Notes: generated by a model from the letters alone, not told the origin. DNA of 46,468 nucleotides from Actinomycetes bacterium (GCA_021786375.1 JAJYNL010000115.1:1-46468), one strand, 5' to 3'; positions 1 through 8,716 are shown, counted from the first letter of the stretch. A program made the numbers and translations.

Positions 1-186
1 GACATCACCCAGGCCTACGCCGTGGGCAGGATCACCGCCACCCGGGAGAGCAACATGCTCACTCACGTCCAGGCGATGGTGACGAACTTCGTCGACAACA
101 GCATGTCGGCGCGGATGGGGCCGGGTTGGCCCGGAGGACCAATGGGCGGCCGGATGAGCGCTTCATCGGCAACGGCGTCCGCCTGA
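1..186 (+). CDS. C-terminal fragment of an unrecognised protein
   Basis: An open frame enters from the left edge and ends at TGA (184-186), leaving 61 residues. The visible part has a mixed helical stretch followed by a Gly/Pro/Met/Ser-rich tail (from about residue 37) that looks disordered. I do not recognise the family and the N-terminus lies outside the window. The strong hairpin terminator 24 bases after the stop supports a real gene end on this strand. The next gene is convergent. Confidence 0.5.
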   Translation, partial: DITQAYAVGRITATRESNMLTHVQAMVTNFVDNSMSARMGPGWPGGPMGGRMSASSATASA

Positions 187-209
187 CGCCTAGGTAAGGC
201 GAAAATGCA

Positions 210-241
210 AGAGCCCTGGCCAACCGGCCAGGGCTCTTTTT
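210..241. terminator. Rho-independent terminator between convergent genes
   Basis: A perfect 12-bp inverted repeat (210-221 with 226-237) encloses a 4-base loop and is followed by five T on the + strand. It ends the left-edge gene. On the minus strand the same stem is followed by TGCATTTT, so it may also stop transcripts of the convergent permease. Confidence 0.9.
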
Positions 242-291
242 CGTCTTGGTGGCGCCGCCCTCCTTGAGAGGCGGCCAAGCGTCCGGACGGC

Positions 292-1614
292 CTAGGCGCT
301 CACCGTGACCGGGGCGCGCTCGGTCGATCGGTTCAACAGGGCGTAGACAACTGCGGCAACCACGAGGCCAAGGTAATAACTGATGTCCCCTCCGTTCATG
401 GCCTTGGCTATCGGACCCTCGTAAATACTGGTGTCCATGAAGGGCACAATCACCACCAGAGCCGCCACGAAGGCAACCAGGGCACTACCCTCCACCACTT
501 CCACCGAGGCCCTGGAGAGGCGCCCCTTCCAGGCTCCGACCAGCACAATACCGATCCACGGTGCGATCCAATAGGAGATGAACAGAAGAAAGTTGTTGTA
601 GAGGGTAAGCAGATGAGAGGAAGAGGCATAGGCGAGCACGCCACCGACCACCGCCAGTGCCGCTGCAGCGTACGGGCGCAGGAAGGGCAGATCCAGAGAG
701 AGCAGCGACATGGTGGAGGTGTAGGAGTTCAGAGCGTTCGCCGTCGCCGTCCCCCCGATAATGGCCAGCTCGGCCAAGATCGCGTATCCGCCCATCAGTG
801 TCTTGACTATGGCGATGGTGCTGTCGTTGCCGAGCCCCAGCGCCCCGGCCATGGCCCCGACCAGCTCGGTCCAGGTGCAGGCCAGGAACGAGCCCGCAAA
901 GGTGTTGATGAAGACCCGCCTGCGGCTTGCGTCGGCAGGCAGGTAGCGGCCGTAATCCGAAGCGTAGGGCGCCCAGCTGAAGGAGTAGCTGGCCACGGCC
1001 GCCAGGAAGATAAGGAATGGTCCGTAGCTGAAGCCGGAGACGGCCGCATGCGCCAGCTTGGCGTTTGAAAGATGACTGATCGCGCTGGCGGTGAGCGCCA
1101 GGAACATGGCCGCCTGGAAGTAGGCCATCACCCTCTCGAAACGATGGATCACATCGTGGCCGAGGTAGACAATCCCGAGCTGCACCGCGATCATGATCAC
1201 GTAGGAGGGCAGCAGCGGCAGGTGAGCGACCGTGGAAATCGCCTCTCCTCCGACGGTGGTGTTGACGATGTACCACCCCAGCGAGGAGATCGCATTGAGG
1301 CCGGCCGGAAGATAGTTCCCTCGGCGGCCGAAGATCCTGCGCACCAAAGGCATCTGAGCCAGACCATAGCCTGTCGAGACGGAGGCGGTCGAGGCAAGGA
1401 GCGTGGACGCGAGCAGGTTGCCGACCACAACGCCGATGACGGATGGGATGAGCCCCAGGCCCAGGATTGGCCCCAGTAGGCCCACTAGGAACGGTGGCAT
1501 GCCCATGTTCGCCGACCACCACAGGAAGAAGAGCTGTTTGGGAGATCCCTTGCGCTGATCGAGAGCCACCTGCTCGATCCCCAGCCGTTCCACGTTCTTC
1601 AAGCCTAAGCCCAT
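292..1614 (-). CDS. NCS1-family purine/cytosine permease
   Basis: A 440-residue polytopic membrane protein with about 12 hydrophobic segments. The cytoplasmic lead GSPKQLFFLWWSANM runs into the first helix, and the mid-protein motif WAPYASDYGRYLP is characteristic of nucleobase:cation symporter-1 permeases (cytosine, purine, hydantoin or allantoin uptake). The substrate cannot be told from sequence alone. The frame stays open to 1668, but the extra 18 residues are unlike family N-termini and have no ribosome site. The ATG at 1612-1614 follows TAGGAGA and GGGG and is preferred. It lies downstream of the radical SAM gene on the same strand, after a spacer of about 470 bases, so co-transcription is uncertain. 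Confidence 0.85.
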   Translation of the reverse strand: MGLGLKNVERLGIEQVALDQRKGSPKQLFFLWWSANMGMPPFLVGLLGPILGLGLIPSVIGVVVGNLLASTLLASTASVSTGYGLAQMPLVRRIFGRRGNYLPAGLNAISSLGWYIVNTTVGGEAISTVAHLPLLPSYVIMIAVQLGIVYLGHDVIHRFERVMAYFQAAMFLALTASAISHLSNAKLAHAAVSGFSYGPFLIFLAAVASYSFSWAPYASDYGRYLPADASRRRVFINTFAGSFLACTWTELVGAMAGALGLGNDSTIAIVKTLMGGYAILAELAIIGGTATANALNSYTSTMSLLSLDLPFLRPYAAAALAVVGGVLAYASSSHLLTLYNNFLLFISYWIAPWIGIVLVGAWKGRLSRASVEVVEGSALVAFVAALVVIVPFMDTSIYEGPIAKAMNGGDISYYLGLVVAAVVYALLNRSTERAPVTVSA

Positions 1615-2088
1615 TCTCCTACCCCATCTCCATAACGACAGAGGCGAGAGAAAGTGGAGCTTGAGCATGGCTCGACCAGGATCAATCGCCTCTTGAGCGA
1701 CGAAATCCCTGGGAGCACTCGCTAACCCTTGGGTGAGCTACATATTACATGCTGCCGAGCCGGCGAACTGCACTCGCCGAATCAGCGACGCGTCAGAGAC
1801 GGAAGACCCAGGTCGTCGACGAACGGGCACCCCGAGCCACGCCCGTACCGTCCGGTGGGCAGATCGTCGCCCAGCCAGAGCTGTACCGAACGTCTGACAA
1901 AGGACCGGCCACGTTTCCCCATAACCGCCAGGATTCGCCTATTCACTACCGCCCTCCTTCCGAGCAGGTCATCAGATCCTTGGGTTCGCCTGGTATGTGC
2001 GCGAACCCGTTCGACAAAGTTAGAGGGGAAAAGTCAAGCGATGGTAAACGTAGTTCTGCAATCAAGTTAACCCTGTTTGCTCCTCAAC
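1615..2088. other. Noncoding spacer with one hairpin
   Basis: I see no convincing gene on either strand. The + strand frames here run antisense into the radical SAM gene and look like shadows. An 8-bp inverted repeat (1982-1989 with 2001-2008, 11-base loop) is the only clear structure and has no T-tract on either strand. I looked for a TPP riboswitch upstream of the permease: a GGGGTGCC-like stretch is present on the minus strand, but the CTGAGA and CTGATCTGG signatures are absent. Confidence 0.5.
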
Positions 2089-3153
2089 TCAAGGCCGGAG
2101 GGTGGCGATGCGGGCCACGGTCTGCGAGGGAAGCTCGGCGCCGGAGAGGATGCATCCGGGATCCGGCGCGAGAGGATCGCCAAAGACCGCGTACGCACGG
2201 GCCCTCGAGCCGCCACAGGCGACTGAGTAGTCGCACGCCCCGCAGCCGCCCGCGAAGCGGTGCGGGTCACGCAGCGAGGTGAAGAGCTCGGACTCGCGAT
2301 ATATGTCCACGATTGAGCGCTCCCGCACATTCCCTCCGGAAAGCGGAAGGTAGCCGGAAGGATAGACCTCGCCGAGATGGTCGATGAAGGCGAAGCCGCG
2401 CGCTTCCCGGACAATCTGGCGGGGTGGCTGGTCTCCCGTGTAACCGCCCTCGTGCTGGACCCTGACGTAGTGAGGGGCTCCGACTGCGGTCACCCGGAAG
2501 CCGACCTTGCCCTGGTAGTCGGCCAGATACTCGAGGACTCGCTCTATTTCTTGCGCATCGAGGCTCGACTTCAGGTTGGCCCTCCCCATGGGAATGACGA
2601 AGAAGACCTCCCAGCTAGAGACCTGGAGAGCCTTGGCAAGCTCGCCCATCTGCTCGAGCCCTTCGATCGTGAAGCGGCCGACGGAGGTGTTGAGCTGCAG
2701 GGACATACCCGACTCGACCACCGCATGAGCCACCTGCAAGGAGCGCTCGAAGGTTCCTTTTACTCCGCGGAAGCGATCGTGAATCTCCGGATTGGGCCCG
2801 TCGATGGACAACGAGATAGCCCGGACGCCCATCTCCGCCCAGTGGTGCACCAGCTCGTCGGTGATGCGAGGGGTGACGGAGGGGGAGATCGACGTTATGA
2901 AGCCGCGGGATATCGAGGCCTCGAGGATCTGGTCGAGGTCATCCCGCTCGGAGGGGTCTCCGCCGGTGAAGACGATGATGGGTTTGAAGGAAAGCTTCTC
3001 CGCCATGTCGTCGAGCACCGCGCCTATCTCCCCCACGCTCAGCTCGCCGGAGTTGCGATGGGGTATAGCGCGCGCCCGGCAATGGCGGCAGTGTAGCTGG
3101 CATGCCTTGGTCACCTCCCAGGTAAGGACGTGCATCGACTGAGAGAGATCCAT
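2089..3153 (-). CDS. Radical SAM/SPASM enzyme (AhbD/NirJ/PqqE-like)
   Basis: 354 residues. Cys18, Cys22 and Cys25 form the CX3CX2C site for the SAM-cleaving 4Fe-4S cluster. GGDP (64-67) is the SAM-binding motif. The C-terminus carries Cys304, Cys307, Cys313 and Cys334 in a CGAC...ACGGSRARAYA...DPGC pattern, a SPASM/twitch-type site for auxiliary clusters. The closest families I recognise are the haem-modifying AhbD/NirJ enzymes and the peptide-modifying PqqE-like enzymes; the substrate is unknown. No small precursor peptide or haem gene is visible next to it. The ATG at 3151-3153 has a perfect GGAGG six bases upstream, so the longer frame (to 3189) is rejected. Confidence 0.85.
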   Translation of the reverse strand: MDLSQSMHVLTWEVTKACQLHCRHCRARAIPHRNSGELSVGEIGAVLDDMAEKLSFKPIIVFTGGDPSERDDLDQILEASISRGFITSISPSVTPRITDELVHHWAEMGVRAISLSIDGPNPEIHDRFRGVKGTFERSLQVAHAVVESGMSLQLNTSVGRFTIEGLEQMGELAKALQVSSWEVFFVIPMGRANLKSSLDAQEIERVLEYLADYQGKVGFRVTAVGAPHYVRVQHEGGYTGDQPPRQIVREARGFAFIDHLGEVYPSGYLPLSGGNVRERSIVDIYRESELFTSLRDPHRFAGGCGACDYSVACGGSRARAYAVFGDPLAPDPGCILSGAELPSQTVARIATLRP

Positions 3154-3204
3154 GGCCAACCTCCATGAGGGTCCTGCACCTGAAGCCACGCATTGGCGGC
3201 TTTC

Positions 3205-3219
3205 TATAGCGAAGCTATA
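3205..3219. promoter_or_regulatory. Inverted repeat TATAGC-GAA-GCTATA, possible operator/promoter
   Basis: Two perfect 6-base arms separated by 3 bases lie 52 bases upstream of the radical SAM start. On the minus strand both arms resemble a -10 box (TATAGC and TATAGA), but neither has a good -35. A dimeric repressor site overlapping the radical SAM promoter is possible. No cognate regulator is visible. Confidence 0.35.
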
Positions 3220-3287
3220 CCGGCACCACCACTTCGGCTTAGGGCAGTTCGTCCCAAAGCACCTTGCCTAGGTCAGGGAGCAGGGAA

Positions 3288-3318
3288 GCCGCCCGCAATA
3301 ACTCGCGACCGCGGCGGC
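3288..3318 (-). terminator. GC-rich hairpin directly after glmS
   Basis: GCCGCC-GC pairs with GCGGGCGGC (one bulged base, 14-base loop) starting immediately after the glmS stop. The T-tract is poor (TTCCCTG), so it is a weak candidate terminator or a 3' stabilising hairpin. Confidence 0.35.
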
Positions 3319-5163
3319 TTATTCGACGGTTACCGTCTTGGCGAGATTGCGTGGACGGTCCACGTCGTAGTCCATGCCCCGGGCCATGTGATAGGCGAAC
3401 ATCTGTAAGGGGATCACGTCGACCATGGGCGCGAAGAGTGGATGGACCTGGGGCACACCCACGAAAGACTCCCCTGCGCGGGCCACGCCGGCGTCGACGG
3501 GGTTCCCAATCAGCACCACCTCCGAGCCTCTCGCCCGAACCTCTTCCACATTGGCGAGCAGCTTCTCGTGCAGGCGCGTGCGGGTTGCGATCACGAAGAC
3601 GACCGCGTTCTCGTCCAGCATGGCGATCGGGCCGTGCTTCAGTTCGCCGGCCGGATAACCCTCGGCCGGAAGGTAGGAGATCTCCTTCAGCTTCAGGGCC
3701 CCTTCCAGCGCCACCGGGTACCCGACATGACGGCCGATGAAGTAGAAGCGGGAGATGCCCGAATGCTTGCGCGCCAGATCCGCCAGCGTGTCCCACAGCT
3801 TTAGCGCCTCGTCCATGTGGGCGGGGATCTCCTGCAGCTGTCCGTAAAGCTCAGCCACCTCCTGGGGGTAGAGATAGCCGCGCACTCGGGCCAGCTCGAG
3901 AGCCAGCAGCATCAGTGCGCCGATCTGGGCCGTATGCGTCTTGGTGGCGGCCACGCCCACCTCCGGCCCGGCACGGGTATAGAGCACGGCGTCAGCCAGG
4001 CGCGCCATGGACGATCCGACCACGTTGCATACCGCGAGGGTCTGGGCGCCAAGGTTCTTCGCCTCGTGTAGCGCGGCAAGGGTGTCCAGGGTCTCGCCGG
4101 ACTGGCTAACCGCGACAACCAGCGTGCGCTCGTCGACCACCGGGTCGCGGTAGCGGAACTCCGAGGAGATGTCAAGCTCAACCGGCAGCTTGGTCCAGTG
4201 CTCGATGGCGTACTTGGCCACCATACCCGCGTGGTAGGAGGTGCCGCAGGCTACGATGAAGACTTTGTTGATGCGAGCAAGCTCGTCGGCCTCGAAGGTG
4301 GTTACATCCAGCATCAGCGAGCCATCGGCGTCTAGCCGCCCGGCCAGGGTGTCACGCAGTGCGCCGGGCTGCTCGAAGATCTCCTTCGACATGAAGTCAT
4401 CGAAGCCGGAGCGCTCCGCGGACTCCAGCGTCCAGCTGACATGGAACTCGACCAGGGGCACTGGCGTCAGGGAGAGGTCGGCCATCGTCGCCCCATCGGG
4501 ACCGACCGTCAAGACATGCTCGTCGTCGACGTGAAAGAAGGTGGATGCGCGGTCGAGGATGGCGGGAATGTCCGAAGCCAGGAACCAGCTTTCCCCATCG
4601 GTGCCGAGCACCATCGGAGCCATCCGCTTGAAGCCCACCAGGACCCCTGGCTCGTCAACGCTGGCCACCACGAAGGACATCGCCCCGCGCATGCGCGACG
4701 CCACCGATGCCACCGCGTGGGTCAGTGTGGTGCCCCCCCGAAGCTCCACTTCAACCAGGTGGGCAATCACTTCGGTGTCGGTCTCGGAGGAGAAGATATG
4801 CCCCTTTGCCAGCAGCTCCTCCTTGAGCTCGCGGTAATTCTCGACGATTCCGTTGTGGACGATGGCCACCCGCTCGCTGCAATCCAGGTGCGGGTGCGCG
4901 TTGAAGAGTGTTGGCGCGCCGTGCGTCGCCCAGCGGGTATGGCCGATGCCCGCATATATCTCCCCCACGTGCGCGGAGGCCTCCTTGTCCAGGGTGACGA
5001 GCGACTTGGTTCCCCCGGCGGCGCGATAGCGCGAGAACCCGTCGTCACGGTCGTGCACCACCACGCCGGCCGAGTCGTATCCACGGTATTCAAGGCGATG
5101 CAGCCCTGAGGTAAGCACCTCCACGGATGCACGCTTCCCGGTCACGGCAATGATTCCACACAC
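3319..5163 (-). CDS. glmS: Glutamine--fructose-6-phosphate aminotransferase (isomerizing)
   Basis: Makes glucosamine-6-phosphate from fructose-6-phosphate and glutamine, the first step of UDP-GlcNAc and cell-wall precursor synthesis. 614 residues, normal for the family. It begins Met-Cys-Gly, so Cys2 becomes the N-terminal nucleophile of the glutaminase domain (about 2-220), with GHTRWATHG (74-82) and HNGIVENY (103-110). Two SIS sugar-isomerase domains follow and the protein ends in the usual KTVTVE tail. The start is GTG. No clear ribosome site precedes it; a TATTAG box ends 11 bases upstream, so initiation may be nearly leaderless. glmM, the next enzyme of the pathway, lies upstream on the same strand. 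Confidence 0.97.
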   Translation of the reverse strand: MCGIIAVTGKRASVEVLTSGLHRLEYRGYDSAGVVVHDRDDGFSRYRAAGGTKSLVTLDKEASAHVGEIYAGIGHTRWATHGAPTLFNAHPHLDCSERVAIVHNGIVENYRELKEELLAKGHIFSSETDTEVIAHLVEVELRGGTTLTHAVASVASRMRGAMSFVVASVDEPGVLVGFKRMAPMVLGTDGESWFLASDIPAILDRASTFFHVDDEHVLTVGPDGATMADLSLTPVPLVEFHVSWTLESAERSGFDDFMSKEIFEQPGALRDTLAGRLDADGSLMLDVTTFEADELARINKVFIVACGTSYHAGMVAKYAIEHWTKLPVELDISSEFRYRDPVVDERTLVVAVSQSGETLDTLAALHEAKNLGAQTLAVCNVVGSSMARLADAVLYTRAGPEVGVAATKTHTAQIGALMLLALELARVRGYLYPQEVAELYGQLQEIPAHMDEALKLWDTLADLARKHSGISRFYFIGRHVGYPVALEGALKLKEISYLPAEGYPAGELKHGPIAMLDENAVVFVIATRTRLHEKLLANVEEVRARGSEVVLIGNPVDAGVARAGESFVGVPQVHPLFAPMVDVIPLQMFAYHMARGMDYDVDRPRNLAKTVTVE

Positions 5164-5465
5164 GCCAACTCAGGCTAATACGCGGAGTGGAAATAACCCG
5201 GTCCGGCCAGGCTGGTTCCCCGCCCGGCCAAGCGGGTGGCGACGTCAGGAGCGCTTCGCCCGGTGGTTCCGCTCCTCCCGGATCTCGCGGAGGTAAACAC
5301 TCACCATGGGGGTACTGCGCCGTGCGCACCAGTCCTCGGTCGGTGGTTCAAGGCCGACCTCTGCTCCCGAGCCGTTGAGCACGCCATCCCCGGGCCCAGC
5401 CCAGCTGAGTAGGCGACAATCCCGCCCAGGAACGGGCCGGGCGGTGAGAGATGAACCCGGTGTGC
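5164..5465. other. glmM-glmS spacer
   Basis: About 300 bases without a recognisable family gene; acpS or alr, which accompany glmS in some actinobacteria, are absent. On the minus strand there is a 6-bp hairpin (CCGCCC/GGGCGG) soon after the glmM stop and, at 5245-5307, a 20-codon frame from ATG encoding MVSVYLREIREERNHRAKRS. The frame looks protein-like but has no Shine-Dalgarno sequence. TATTAG at 5175-5180 could be the glmS -10 box. Confidence 0.4.
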
Positions 5466-6782
5466 TCAGGAGAGCGACGCGATCGCCGAGGCGATGTCGT
5501 CGGCGAAGGCGCGGGCGCGCTCCTCGTCGCGGGCCTCGACCATAACCCGGATAACCGGCTCGGTCCCCGATGGCCGCACCAGCACCCTGCCATCGTCGCC
5601 CAAGGCGTCCCGGGTCGCCCGGATCGCGTCCGCGACCGGTGCGGCCGCCATCACCGAACTCGCGTCACCGGCACAGGGCACATTTTGCAGAACCTGAGGG
5701 AAACGTTGCATTGCGGCGCCGGCCAACGACGAGGCGGAAAGACCCGAGGCCTTAATCGCAGCGGCCAGTACGAGCCCGGTGAGCATCCCATCGCCCGTGC
5801 CGGCCAGGTCTGAGAGAATGATGTGGCCGCTCTGCTCGCCCCCCAGGGAGAGTCCGTGCCTGCGCATCGCCTCGAAAACGTTTCGGTCCCCGACGTCGGT
5901 CTGAACCACGCCGATCCCCTGCGCCTCGAGGGCGAGGCGCAGGCCGAGGTTGCTCATCACAGTGACGGCTATGGCCCGATTGGCGAGCAGACCGCGCCCC
6001 TGGAGAAAGCCGGCCAGTATGGCCATGATGAAGTCTCCGTCCACCACCACGCCGTTCTCGTCGACTGCCAGAACCCTGTCGGCATCACCGTCGAAGGCGA
6101 GCCCCACGTGGGCCCTCTCCTGTCGCACGGCCGCTATCACCGCTTCGAGATGGGTGGAGCCGGCATTCAGGTTGATATTGGTGCCGTCAGGAGCGTCGTT
6201 GATAACCACCACCCGGGCCCCGTAGGATGCGTAGACCCGGCGGGCAAAGGAGCTGGCCGCCCCGTTGCCGGTATCGACGACGATTCTCATCCCCTCCAGC
6301 CGGCCGACCAGGCCGATGTGGGTGAGGTAGGCGAAGTAGTCTTCGCCGAGATGGCGCGAATCCGTGACTGTTCCGACGGTCTCATCCGCCTCGCCGTCCA
6401 GCGCGCTCACCCCGGCTTCGATTGCCGCCTCGGCTTCTGGCGAGAGCTTCGTACCGGCGGGGCCGAGAATCTTTATACCGTTGTCGAAGTACGGATTGTG
6501 GGAGGCAGAGATGACCGCACCAGGCAGCCCCAGGCGCGAACACAGGTAGGCCACTCCGGGAGAAGGGATCACCCCGACGTCGAGTACGGAGGCTCCCCGC
6601 GAGCAGAGGCCCGCCGCAAAGGCCGCTTGCAGCATCGAACCCGACGCCCGCGTGTCGCGACCCACAACAAAAGTGGAGCCGCTCACTGTTCTGGCCACGG
6701 ACTGGCCGAGGCGCAGGGCGAATTCGACGCTCAGCTCGGAATTTGCGCGGCCCCGCACGCCATCGGTGCCGAATTCCAGCAC
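5466..6782 (-). CDS. glmM: Phosphoglucosamine mutase
   Basis: Converts glucosamine-6-phosphate to glucosamine-1-phosphate, directly after GlmS in UDP-GlcNAc synthesis. 438 residues with the alpha-D-phosphohexomutase landmarks: the catalytic phosphoserine loop ISASHNP (Ser94), the metal-binding loop DGDADR (231-236) and the C-terminal phosphate-binding RPSGTEP. The N-terminal FGTDGVRG is typical of GlmM. The start is GTG, only four bases after the rpsI stop, so it is very likely translated from the rplM-rpsI transcript. This links amino-sugar supply to ribosomal protein expression, as in several other actinobacteria. Confidence 0.97.
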   Translation of the reverse strand: MLEFGTDGVRGRANSELSVEFALRLGQSVARTVSGSTFVVGRDTRASGSMLQAAFAAGLCSRGASVLDVGVIPSPGVAYLCSRLGLPGAVISASHNPYFDNGIKILGPAGTKLSPEAEAAIEAGVSALDGEADETVGTVTDSRHLGEDYFAYLTHIGLVGRLEGMRIVVDTGNGAASSFARRVYASYGARVVVINDAPDGTNINLNAGSTHLEAVIAAVRQERAHVGLAFDGDADRVLAVDENGVVVDGDFIMAILAGFLQGRGLLANRAIAVTVMSNLGLRLALEAQGIGVVQTDVGDRNVFEAMRRHGLSLGGEQSGHIILSDLAGTGDGMLTGLVLAAAIKASGLSASSLAGAAMQRFPQVLQNVPCAGDASSVMAAAPVADAIRATRDALGDDGRVLVRPSGTEPVIRVMVEARDEERARAFADDIASAIASLS

Positions 6783-6786
6783 GGTA

Positions 6787-7179
6787 TTACCGCTTCGAGT
6801 ACTGCGGAGCCTTGCGGGCCTTCTTGAGGCCGTACTTCTTGGACTCCTTCTCGCGGGCGTCGCGGGTGAGAAGGCCGGCCTTCTTCAGTACGGCACGAAG
6901 CTCCGGATCGAGCTCCACAATGGCACGGGCAAGGCCAAGGCGCAGCGCGCCGGCCTGGCCGGCGACGCCGCCGCCGTCAAGCGTGGCATCCACGTCGTAG
7001 TTGGTCTGCACCGAAGCGACGCGCATCGGCTCGACCGCATGCTGGCGGAGCGACGCGGCACCGAAGTAGTCCTCGAAGGGGCGCTTGTTGACGAGGATCT
7101 GGCCGTTGCCCGGGCGCAGGCGCACCCTGGCGACCGCCCCCTTGCGACGTCCGGTTGCTTGCACCAATGGCTTGGTCAT
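6787..7179 (-). CDS. rpsI: 30S ribosomal protein S9
   Basis: 130 residues, the normal length. It has the [13 protein letters not shown]-terminal strand and the very basic C-terminal tail ending QYSKR, which in S9 reaches the anticodon of P-site tRNA. It follows rplM by 21 bases and precedes glmM by four, forming an rplM-rpsI-glmM unit. Confidence 0.98.
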   Translation of the reverse strand: MTKPLVQATGRRKGAVARVRLRPGNGQILVNKRPFEDYFGAASLRQHAVEPMRVASVQTNYDVDATLDGGGVAGQAGALRLGLARAIVELDPELRAVLKKAGLLTRDAREKESKKYGLKKARKAPQYSKR

Positions 7180-7200
7180 GGAATCGACTCCCGCGATCTA

Positions 7201-7653
7201 TCAGTTGGCGGCGCGGCGAGCGCCGGCGATTTCAAACTCGACTGGCTGCTGGGCCGTGTGCGGATGCACCGGGCCCGCGTAGACCTTGAGCTTCTTGAAC
7301 ATGGCCCGGCCCAGGCGGTTCTTGGGAAGCATGCCGCGGATGGCCTTCTCGACCACGAAGACGGGCTTGGTCTCCATCAACTCCGTGTAGCTGGTCGACC
7401 GCAGGGCGCCCGGGTAGCCGGAGTGACGATAGGCGAACTTGCGCTCGGCCTTGTTCGAGGTGAGCACAATCTTGTCGGCATTCACCACGATTACGTGATC
7501 ACCGGTGTCCAGATGGGGGACGAAGAGTGCCTTGTGCTTGCCACGGAGCAAGCGAGCGGCCTCGGTAGCGAGACGCCCCAGGACCATGCCCTCGGCGTCG
7601 ATCACGTACCACTTTCTCTCGATGTCGGCCGGCTTGGTGGAGTAAGTTCGCAT
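7201..7653 (-). CDS. rplM: 50S ribosomal protein L13
   Basis: 150 residues with the L13 signatures [16 protein letters not shown] near the N-terminus, [12 protein letters not shown] in the middle and [15 protein letters not shown] (about 104-118). L13 is an early-assembling 23S rRNA-binding protein. It is the first gene of the rplM-rpsI-glmM unit; a candidate promoter and a leader hairpin lie just upstream. Confidence 0.98.
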   Translation of the reverse strand: MRTYSTKPADIERKWYVIDAEGMVLGRLATEAARLLRGKHKALFVPHLDTGDHVIVVNADKIVLTSNKAERKFAYRHSGYPGALRSTSYTELMETKPVFVVEKAIRGMLPKNRLGRAMFKKLKVYAGPVHPHTAQQPVEFEIAGARRAAN

Positions 7654-7686
7654 GGTCTCTCAAGTCTCAGGAATCGACAAATCTTC

Positions 7687-7715
7687 CGCCTTGGGGCCCA
7701 AAGCCCTCTAAGGCG
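7687..7715 (-). promoter_or_regulatory. Leader hairpin of rplM, candidate L13 autoregulatory element
   Basis: Within the roughly 65-base leader, CGCCTT (7687-7692) pairs with AAGGCG (7710-7715), and GGGC (7694-7697) can pair inside with GCCC (7703-7706). L13 leaders are known in other phyla; this one shows no identified match, so the function is inference. Confidence 0.3.
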
Positions 7716-7724
7716 CAAAGGGTC

Positions 7725-7730
7725 AGTATA
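7725..7730 (-). promoter_or_regulatory. Candidate promoter (-10 TATACT) for rplM-rpsI-glmM
   Basis: TATACT on the minus strand lies in the truA-rplM gap about 70 bases before the rplM start. The -35 region is GC-rich with no TTGACA-like box. A separate promoter here is sensible because the alpha group ends with a strong terminator beyond truA. Confidence 0.45.
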
Positions 7731-7757
7731 GTGGCCGGCTTCGTCCCCACCGCCAGG

Positions 7758-8603
7758 CTAAGCCAGCGTAAAGCGCCAAAGCTCCCTGAAGCCCCCGTCG
7801 TCCAAGGCTCCGAGGTCCTGATAGGGCTCTTTGTATCCCACACCAACCAGGTAGAGCCCATGCGGAGGGGCAAGGGTCACGCCCAGCGCGCGGTCCCGTG
7901 CGGCCAGCGCCTCGGCAAAGGCAGCAGCGGACTTATCCCCCACCGCCACCAGGCCCAAATAGCCTACCAGCGATCGAACCATCTGATGGCAGAACGCATT
8001 GGCCCTGATCTCGAGAGCCCAGAGCCCGGTCGCCACCGAGTAGAGCGAGACCTCCTCCACACGCCGCCGCAAGGATCCGCCAGCGGGGTCACGCCGGCAA
8101 AAGGTGGAGAAGTCAAGCTCCCCCAACATGGATCTCGCCGCCTCCCCTAAAGGGTCGGCACGAAAGTCGGGCCCCAGATGCCAGCAGAGCCGGCGCAGGT
8201 GAGGCACATCCGCCTCCCGGCTGGAGATGAGGTAACGGTAGCGCCGCCAAACGGCCGAGAAGCGGGCGTGAAACTCCTCTGGAGCGGCCCTCACCGCGAG
8301 AACTGAAATGGACGACGGAGTAAGAGAGTCAAGCGACTTGCGAACCTTTGAGAGGTCGAAGGGGCGCTCCTCGTCCAGGAAGAGCCCCACGACTTGGGCA
8401 AGTGCATGCACCCCCCGGTCGGTGCGCCCCGCGACGACGGTACGGAAGCGCTCACCGACGATGGTGCTGAGAGCCTCCTCGAGTGACCCTTGCACGGTCG
8501 GCAGGTCCCCCCGCTGCCGGGCGTAGCCGGCAAAGGCGGAACCGTCGTAGGCGATGGTCAGAGCGAGGTTTCTGGCCTCGATCTCGTGGTAGGCGTGGGG
8601 CAT
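7758..8603 (-). CDS. truA: tRNA pseudouridine(38-40) synthase
   Basis: Isomerises uridines 38-40 in the tRNA anticodon stem. 281 residues from the ATG at 8601-8603, chosen because AAGGAG lies four bases upstream and the protein then starts like the family, shortly before LTIAYDGSAFAGYARQ. The longer frame to 8687 would run into the rplQ terminator. The catalytic loop GRTDRGVHA carries Asp62, and FRANAFCHQMVR-type residues appear as ANAFCHQMVRSLVGYL. It sits between rplQ and rplM, a common actinobacterial arrangement. Confidence 0.95.
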   Translation of the reverse strand: MPHAYHEIEARNLALTIAYDGSAFAGYARQRGDLPTVQGSLEEALSTIVGERFRTVVAGRTDRGVHALAQVVGLFLDEERPFDLSKVRKSLDSLTPSSISVLAVRAAPEEFHARFSAVWRRYRYLISSREADVPHLRRLCWHLGPDFRADPLGEAARSMLGELDFSTFCRRDPAGGSLRRRVEEVSLYSVATGLWALEIRANAFCHQMVRSLVGYLGLVAVGDKSAAAFAEALAARDRALGVTLAPPHGLYLVGVGYKEPYQDLGALDDGGFRELWRFTLA

Positions 8604-8669
8604 TGGGCTCCTTGTCGGACCCGGCGACGCAGACGACTCTAGCGGTATCCCGGGTTCGGCGGCACATAG

Positions 8670-8697
8670 AAAAAGGCGGCGGGTCACCCCGCCGCCT
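8670..8697 (-). terminator. Rho-independent terminator after rplQ
   Basis: A perfect 10-bp stem (8674-8683 with 8688-8697) has a 4-base loop, and the minus-strand transcript continues with TTTTT. It closes the alpha-operon group 20 bases after the rplQ stop. Confidence 0.92.
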
Positions 8698-8716
8698 CGA
8701 TCGCTTCAAGCTCGGA

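Noticed and set aside
1741-1900. Possible TPP riboswitch upstream of the NCS1 permease
   Set aside because: A GGGGTGCC-like segment is present, but the other invariant elements of the TPP aptamer are missing.
1749-2282. 177-codon + strand frame opposite the radical SAM 3' end
   Set aside because: Its second half is antisense to a well-defined gene, its composition is Arg/Ser/Pro-rich like other shadow frames here, and it has no ribosome site.
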